A stretch of 64,000 nucleotides of DNA, taken from positions 109,806,047 through 109,870,046 of the forward strand of contig JAOWCC010000019.1 in assembly GCA_030867875.1 (NCBI GenBank). The letters are read 5' to 3'. A program made the translations under genes and the position numbers. The notes beneath the pieces were generated by a model. It was not told the DNA's origin, ran no database searches, and worked only from the letters and a program-made list of their open reading frames with translations. Source of the DNA: Actinernus sp. WN-2022 (Eukaryota; Cnidaria; Anthozoa; Actiniaria; Actinernidae). Within the stretch, counting starts at the first letter, position 1, and every line of letters starts with the position of its first letter. Below, piece by piece: positions 54,701 to 63,700 of this stretch.

Positions 54701-57700
54701 AACTGGTACTGTAAAACAAACAGGTATTGTCTTGTTTGCCACAATGCATGTTTTTGAAAGTGTGATGGTGTATGTGGCATCTACATTTGTACTTTGAATG
54801 GGGAATAAGTTTTGAAGATGTCACAGTCAATATCATTTTTTTTTACTAATGCATGGATATGACATGCTGATTATGTGCAGGTTCTGTACCAAAAACAATC
54901 ATTCCGGTATAGAGTACCTGCTAATGGAAGTGTAGCAGAATCTCTATTCTGTAGTTAAAATATTTTTGTTATTCTTTTCAGCATGTCAAGAATCTGAAGA
55001 GTTTGTGTGAGGATATCATTGACCTGTCCATCTATGATGGGACTACAGGAGACATAAGGTAACCCATACATTCTAGACAAAGGAATTTCAGGGATTACAG
55101 ATGCTTAGATCATAGATTGCACAACATTGCTTTATAATATTTTTTTATACTCAACAAAATAATCATCTGGATAAAAAGGTTATAGAGGGCACTGTCACAT
55201 GCTGTTAGCAAATGTTTGCTCAGTATGTCGTCAACAAAAACATAGCATGAATGTTGGCTTTAAAACTTGCAAAATGAATGACTTGTATACAGCCACATGA
55301 GTACTCTGTCAAACAAGAACTGACAGTACAAGCATGGACACAGACACCATTCGATTAATGACTTGTATACAGCCACATTAGTACACTGTCAAACAAGAAC
55401 TGTACAAGCATGGACACAGACACCATTCGATTAATGACTTGTATACAGCCACATTAGTACACTGTCAAACAAGAACTGTAGAAGCATGGACACAGACACC
55501 ATTCGATTAATGACTTGTATACAGCCACATTAGTACACTGTCAAACAAGAACTGTACAAGCATGGACACAGACACCATTCGATTAATGACTTGTATACAG
55601 CCACATAGTACACTGTCAAACAAGAACTGTACAAGCATGGACACAGACACCATTCGATTAATGACTTGTATACAGCCACATTAGTACACTGTCAAACAAG
55701 AACTGTACAAGCATGGACACAGACACCATTCGATTAATGACTTGTATACAGCCACATTAGTACACTGTCAAACAAGAACTGTACAAGCATGGACACAGAC
55801 ACCATTCGATTAATGACTTGTATACAGCCACATTAGTACACTGTCAAACAAGAACTGTACAAGCATGGACACAGACACCATTCGAATAATGACTTGTATA
55901 CAGCCACATCAGTACACTGTCAAACAAGAACTGTACAAGCATGGACACAGACACCATTCGAATTTGCACAAACCATGTTAAAATCATTACAGACAGTGGG
56001 ACAGAATTAAGAGAATACTAAACCTGCATAGGGTAATAGTTTAGAATTGGGTATCAAACTATGTTGTTGGTAGGCTGTTGGTAGGTTGTCGGTGGACTGT
56101 CGGCCAACAATCTACCGACAACAAATTGGTACCCAATTCTAAAGCATTACCCCTGCATAGTGGTGCAAAGGGAATGAGGATGGCAGGAGAGGTAGGGAGC
56201 TCACTGGTAACCCCCTCCCTTCTCCCAACCCTTTGTGCCACACTGCAGGGTAGGAGGGTACAGACAGTTGTGTTTCTGTTACTTCAGCTGTGACTCATCA
56301 GCCTCGCTAGAGACTGCAGTGCTTGAGGAAGAGGGATTCCAGGATGTGTACATCTCGGCTGTGGAGAATCCTGCTCTGTTCTTTATACAACTGATGTCAT
56401 CTACAGAAAGGTTAGTCATGTACATTATGAAGGTGATCTCAAAACATGTACTTAATATCAGAATCCTAAATAACAGAACAAAATGATGCTCGTACTGATC
56501 CAATTTTTAAGGAACTCAACATACTGAAATTCCATGATATTTGTTTGTTACAATATTGTTACTAACTAAAGTCAATTTCTGTATTTTTACAAATAATCTA
56601 TAATATTTTGCCTAAAATATTCAACAACATGTTCAATTTGAATAAAAATATACTGGTACAATGTGTATAAATAAATGTAATGTATAATAATACAAGAAAT
56701 GCTAATGCATGCCTTTCATATTCCCACATGTGGAACAAAAATTAATGCTAGCATGAGGGCAATTTTCTGTACAGTTTCTAGATCCAAAGTATAAAAGTTA
56801 CAATAACAATTATGTTGCTGGTGATGATAAATATCAGGCTGGTTTTATTTTCAGTTTGGATGATCTTCGCGACAAGATTGATGGTGGTGTTGCTTCAGTG
56901 GACAGCAGCAATGAGGAGATAGCTATCGGCTTGTTGTGTCTGGCTTGCTTTACAATTGATGACAAGTAAGCTTCCAGTCATAATAATTATACATCACATG
57001 GTACAGATGTTTCCTTTGAAAATTCAACTGTTAATAAACCCTAACTGTAGTTCCATGGCTACATAATACAGAGCTGTACTACAAATGTTTCCTTTGAAAA
57101 ACTAGTTCCATGGCTACATATACATGGCTGTTCTACAAAATAATGCTTCTTTGAAAATTCAACTGTTAATGAACCCAAACTGTAGTTCCATGGCTACAAA
57201 AATGAAAAAAACAATTATGGAAAACCCCATGGAATTAACAAGCTAAAAGTTAAGCACTTTGAGCTTAAGGCAAAAAAGGCATCTGAATTTTTCAGGCAAG
57301 AAATAAAAACTGACTAAAACATACACTAATACGTATGAGAGATACATGTACAAATACAAAACTAAGCATTGTCCCTGTTCTACAGGTGGTACCGTGCACG
57401 AGTGCTTGGCATGAGGTGTGAGAATGAATACGATGTGTTCTATGTTGACTATGGAGACCGTGAGTGGGTGACAAGAGACAGAATCAAACCAGTGTGGGCA
57501 GACATCCTCAGACTACCCTTACAGGCCATAGAGTGTTCACTGGTTAATGTTTCTCCATTGGGTAAATGTACATTCTATTATACATACAGGTTAAAGTGAA
57601 CAGGTTGCACCGTAATTAGCGGCCAGTACAGGCAAGCGGCTGGTACACACAAGCGGCTGGTACACACAAGCGGCCGGTACATGCAAGCGGGCGGTTACCA

Positions 57701-60700
57701 ACCACTTACCAACTTCATGTATGGTGCAGCTTGTTCACTTTAGCCCAGTTTATGTATTGATCAAGTTTTTTTCTAACTCATATGGAAAGTTCTGAATTAC
57801 ATATAAATTATGATGATTTGCACAAGATGATGAACAATTAGGAAGAATTAAAATAGTATTTAATATATGACAAGGCCAGAGTTTCTGTTGAGACCAGAAG
57901 GACAATGCCCTTAATCATCTGGTGAACAGAAACTGGTAACTTGAAATGTCACCTTTAAGGTCCAACAAAATATCGACGGGTGATCGAAATAGAGAAGCTT
58001 TTTAAAAAAACAATTCTGAATTTCTAAAGGGACCTTGAGCAATCATAGGGGCTGATCAAAGTCAGGACCATTAAAATGCTTGATATAAACAATCTCCTTT
58101 TGTGATCGACAGAGAATGACTGGTCTGTAGAAAACAGTGATGCATTCTGGGATATGACCAAAGACAAACTGCTCGTTGCTAAGGTAGTTCATCTTGATTG
58201 CTGTTATCAACTTCCTGTTGTATGCCTCTTGGTATTAGATTTTAGTTGTTTACATTCCACATGTTCATGTTTTCATAGGTCAAGTCTAAAGGTGGTTCCC
58301 TGGTGTCAGGTTGTCACCGTTTTGTTGTGGAGTTGTTTGACACCTCCACCATCCACGACATTGTGATCAGTCAGGAATTGGTGGCAGTGGCTCATGCACA
58401 GACATCACCTGAAGGCATTCAGGTTGGACAATATTGGTCTCCATTAGAATTTATTGCACTGTTATTGAAGCCTCCAGATGAAGAACAACATATTAAAGTA
58501 GTATTTCTGGCTATTTTTTCCTGGTAGAATCATAAAATTTACACTGATTCTCAACCACAGAAACTTGTTCCTTTACAATTCTAGTAGGGAAAACATATTG
58601 GCCAAACACACTAGTTACTTAGGTTGTTTTTCTACTGAGGTCTCCAATTGTTAACACTTCCTGTTTGATTTGAGTATCAATATTGCAATGATGGCTTCCT
58701 GATGTTTGGTACATCATCAACTTCTTTTTCTCCATGCATTATTAGCCACACCTTTCTTCCCTCCCCCAACTTCAATTCTTCCTTCCTTTTTCTACTCCCC
58801 ATACCATTAAACTTACCCATTGTCTCATTTCTGCTCCTCATTCCTCTTCCACAGCCTCATCTCATCTAGTCACCATCTATATTTGGTTTTTCTTCCTCCC
58901 TGCTACATCGATCTCCACTAGCAGGTTATAACCCGTATTTCCTGCTTTTGCTCAACTTGTTGTGTCGCCTCCTTTACAGACTTTGTTTCCCGATGCTGTA
59001 GTACAGTTTGAACTGCAAGAATATGAGGTATTTGTTGTCATTTAGTCCTACAAGCATTTATTCCTCACAAGTAGTTAGCAGCATTGCCTTTGCCAGATGT
59101 GTGTTCATCTCCCTGTTTTATCAGAATCACCCAATTCTTCTTTTACAGCATGAGTATGAGAAAATCCCAAAGATGTGCTTACAGATTCTGAAGTCACGGG
59201 TATGTTGACATAAATAAACAGACCTCATGCACATACATGTCAGTTTACTACAACTACCACTCAATTAGAAGAGTACAATGTAGGTTTGTTAAGCACATTT
59301 CTCATGGACTTCCCTAATTCTCTAGTTGTTACAACCATCTGGTACTAAGCTAGGCTACTATAGAGCAGATTTTGTATGAGTCGGCAAGTACTTACCATAG
59401 TGACTTACGGTATGCAGTTACTGTACAACATGCTGTGACATTGAAATGGTTTCCCATTGTTTTTGTCTTTCTGATCCAGTCAAATTACAGGGTTACAGTA
59501 CCGTTATGGAAAGGCCACAGACATGCCATAGTTTTGTCCCACTTGATAAATCTGCTCTTATATAATTATACTATGAACTAAATATCCTAGTCTTGTTTAT
59601 CATCATTATCATGATGAGAAGACAGATGCTCAAGTCCAGCCTCGTTATCTGGACAATAAGATAAACGGTGGAGGTACCCGAAAGCTCTCAATTTCTTCTG
59701 GATATAGCCATCAATTCTGTAAGGTTATTCCCACAACATTCTGTATTTGTGTTACTTTCCACAGGACTATTCCCAGAAACTGGACATTGCCAAGTCTTTA
59801 CAGACCATTGTTATGAACAGCACAAGGTACTCAAACACACACATATTTACTTCATTTGCTTTGTTAGGTTGTTACATTATTTGTGTTAAAATAATAGCAA
59901 AAATAATATACTCAGTCTGGTTCTTCATAAAAAAAGATCTTTAACAGGCTGAATGTAAACTTAGTAATGTATAAGAATGCAAGCTCTGTTCCATCTCACA
60001 TGTCAATCACATGGTAATTAGCACAATAGGGAACAAGTACCTTGTTCACTATTGTCCAACAAACATCATTAAATATCTTTGTCTTGCCTTGTACATTTGA
60101 CGTCAGTATAAATGTGATAAATTAAAGTTATTCCAAGAACATGAATTATTAATACTGGTTACTTCTTACCTTCAAGTTAACAATACTTAACATTATTTTG
60201 TAAGATATTATAATTGTATAATAATTAGTAAGTAATATTTAACAATTATTCACTGAAGTCGAAGTGACTATTGGTGAATATTTACCGAGACGAAGTCGAG
60301 GTAAATATTCACCAATAGTCACTGAGACTGAAGTGAATAATTGTTTTAGTATAATTTCATCAGTGAATATCAGAGAAATTAAAACTAGACAATATAATAA
60401 TAGTCTGACTTCCGACCCTTTTATAAGTTTTACAAGCGCGCGTGACAAGATAGTTTTGTGACACACATTTGCATAATCACGTGCCGCTACGTACGGTTGG
60501 CCGGTTCATTGCACAAACCGACTCGACACGAGACTGGCAGGGACTACAAGAATGGATTTTCTTAAAGCATAGAAATACCCCAAAACAGTCAAAATGCACA
60601 CTATAATTCAAGTTGAAGCAGCAATCTTCACTTTTGAGACCTCGTACCGTGTTACAAAGAGAGGAAATGCAGCAAAAATGAGTAGAAATGGACAAAACTG

Positions 60701-63700
60701 AAAATCTGCCACGGTGAGTGAACATTTTTCGAAAGGAACCGCTGTCATGAATTCACTTCAAAGGACAAATTTCCTGGAAACTACGAACTACAGAATCAAA
60801 GACAATGGTAAATCAAGAGGCAAATGATTTCGGTATGAGATAAAGCTTGAAAACACACGGAGAGCTAGAGCGGCGAGAGAAGAGCATAACACAAACAGCA
60901 ACCGGCTCCCTGAATGAAACTAGAACTTGTTGTTTTTCTATCAAGAACCACGAAAAAAAAAAATCAAGTAAGTACTCTCTTTTTAAGTCGAACCGTTCTC
61001 AAATTTGTAGGAAAAGGTCTCGTTGTGTTATTTATTGCTCTAAGTAGACGTTATTTCCTTGTGAAAGTTTTTGATTCATGAAGACACAAGGACCAAATAA
61101 ACTCAACCCGAAACTCGTAAGTAAACTTTGTTTGTGAAGGCTTATGGATAAAAAAAAAGCTTCAAGTTTAGCCATACTTATTTAGTTGCTTCTTTGGTGG
61201 GTTTTGGAAAAAGCTTTTTCTTTCATATTATTTATTTCTTCATGAGAAACATCGGTAAATATGCGAGCGGCCTTTTGGTAAATGCTTTGTATGTTATATT
61301 CACCTCCAGGCGCTCTGCAGGTGAATATAGCGACATATGACGTAATTCTCGACCAATCAGAGCACGGGAATCTCTATATTCACTGATGAAATTATACTAA
61401 ATGTAGATATAGAATGAGTAGCCATGCTTTATCACATTTACTAACTCAATCCAGAGTCGAGAGTTTGTAAATCCCATAAAGTACAGACACAAATTAGACT
61501 GTATATAGCTTATTAAGGTCTCGATGAAGGTTTAAAATGAAAATGTTTCGAAAATACGTTTTTCGCAAATTCTAAATTTTCCTGTTCTCCTAAAAGAGTT
61601 TCTTCTTGAAATTAAACTGGAATCGACACCATAGCTAGCTAGTTTCTGTAGAAGTACAGAGCATCGGTAAAGTGTCTAGCTTGCTTTCTTCACAGTGTTC
61701 TGCAGCTCCTCTGAACTTTATAATCGGCTGAGACTGAATACAACATGAATCGCTCTGATTGGCTAATGTTAATGAGATTACCCTTGGAGGCGGGATCCTT
61801 AGTCAACCGTGAAATGAATCGAAAACCTTTATATTGCTTTTTCTCTGCTTTAGTTTTAGACCCCGTCCATGTATCCGTTTTCGTATAGTTTTTGTATTGT
61901 TCTCCGTCCTCAAGGGAATAGAAAACAATGGTCTAATTACCTGAAACAATATGAAAACGCTACGAAAACGGATACATGTGGACGGGGTCTTAGACAAAAA
62001 AATGCAACTTTGCCATGCTTTAACTTCTACGCGTTTTATTCAATTGCGCTCAAATTTGCAGAAGAAGTAGCAAAGTGCAGTCCCTCTAAAAGTGTCTGCG
62101 AATTTCAAAATTCTTTCTCGTTCAAATTTTATGCCCTAGTTTGTGTTAAAATAGCGTGAAAAACTACATTATTTTTTCAACTTTGAAAAGGGATAAAAAA
62201 TATAATACACAACATATCAAAATATCGGCGACACACTTTTTTAGACAATTTAGTGTAGATTTGAAAGGGCTAAAATTCAAGCGTTTTCCTTTAAACCTTC
62301 AAAAGTTTAAACTCTTCTGGCAAACGTGATCATTTTGCCTTGTGAGAGGTGTAACTTTGTCACTTTTGTATTTTTAGTAAAATTAAGTATAATTCTACTT
62401 TCTTCATTAAAAGACCTTTAAAATGTCATTATGATGTATAGTACTTCTACGTGGCGTTAACTCTGAAGCCACAAGAGCGTTTTCAAATATTGACACCTTG
62501 AACCTTTATAGAGACCTTAAACGTCTAGATCTATGGAGTTGTGTTTCTCAGTTATTTTGGCGATACAACCTATTTAGGCTGAGAAAATTGAAGCAAAAAT
62601 TTATGAAAATCAGGACAAAATCTTTATCCGATTTACAGATCACTTATTACAAATTGATTTCCTTTGTTTTCCTTCATGAATTATTAACGAGTTTACATTA
62701 ATTGTGTTTGTAACACATTGTCATATTTTGGTTTGGTTCTCAGTGCCAAAGATGCTATTCGTGAGTATGGTGGTATTTCATGTCTGTGCCGTCTGCTGGT
62801 GTTAACCAGAGCACCAGTTGTCCAGGAACACTTACTGGTCAGCCTGGACTGTCTTACCTTTCAGAATGAGAGGTTAGCATGCTAGCATATGATATTGGTT
62901 TGTTGTTTCGTTGATTGGTTGGGGTGTAGTGGTATCTCATGTCTGTGCCATCTGCTGGTGCTAACCAGAGCACTAGCTGGTCACTTACTGGTCAGCCTGG
63001 ACTGTCTTACCTTTCAGAATGAAAGGTTAACGTGCTAACATAATTATTTAATGATATTGGTGTATTGGGTTTCACTTCTGCTGATATAAGAAGAACACGG
63101 CTCTAAGAGTATTCCCCAGCCCAGAGGTGAAAGTCTGAAAACTGCCACAAATCTGTAACTTCAGATCAGCAAAAACTGATATAAAATAATTGAAAGTTAA
63201 TGGTAGAAAGAAATTTCTACAATAATATTGTTGCTATTCAGGACCACGAATACCTATATAATATTATACCCAAAACTCTACTGTCCTTAGATGGGATGTG
63301 TCCACACGGATACTAACATAGTTATTTGGAAAAGGAACTTATTTCTCTTTTCCTTTCATCCAAAGAGAAATGTCATTACCCATGACTGAATATCATATTG
63401 AGCCGCTTCATTTTCATTGCAGTAATTGTGAGGAAGCCAGGCGAGCAGGAGGACTTAAGACACTCTGCTATCTCTTAGAAAAGGTATGACTTGTTGTATG
63501 TTGTATGTTGTGACTTGTTGTATGTTGTGACTTGTTGTATGTTGTGACTTGTTGTATATCATGACTTGTTGTATGTTGTTACTTGTTGTAAGTCGTTACT
63601 TGGTGTATGTCATTACTTGGTGTATGTCGTTACTTGGTGCATGTCGTTACTTGGTGTGTGTCGTTACTTGCTGCATGTCGTTACTTGCTGCATGTCGTTA

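Noticed and set aside
54181..54836. Open frames of 145-199 codons on the - strand with [11 protein letters not shown] or [14 protein letters not shown] repeats
   Set aside because: Products of the 18-bp minisatellite after exon 21; no start context, no homology, opposite strand to the gene.
58740..58980. Pyrimidine-rich stretch before exon 28 as a regulatory region
   Set aside because: It is best explained as the intron's own pyrimidine-rich sequence before the acceptor.
60847..61047. Short frames inside the 1053-bp element as a possible transposase
   Set aside because: Too short and without any transposase motif.
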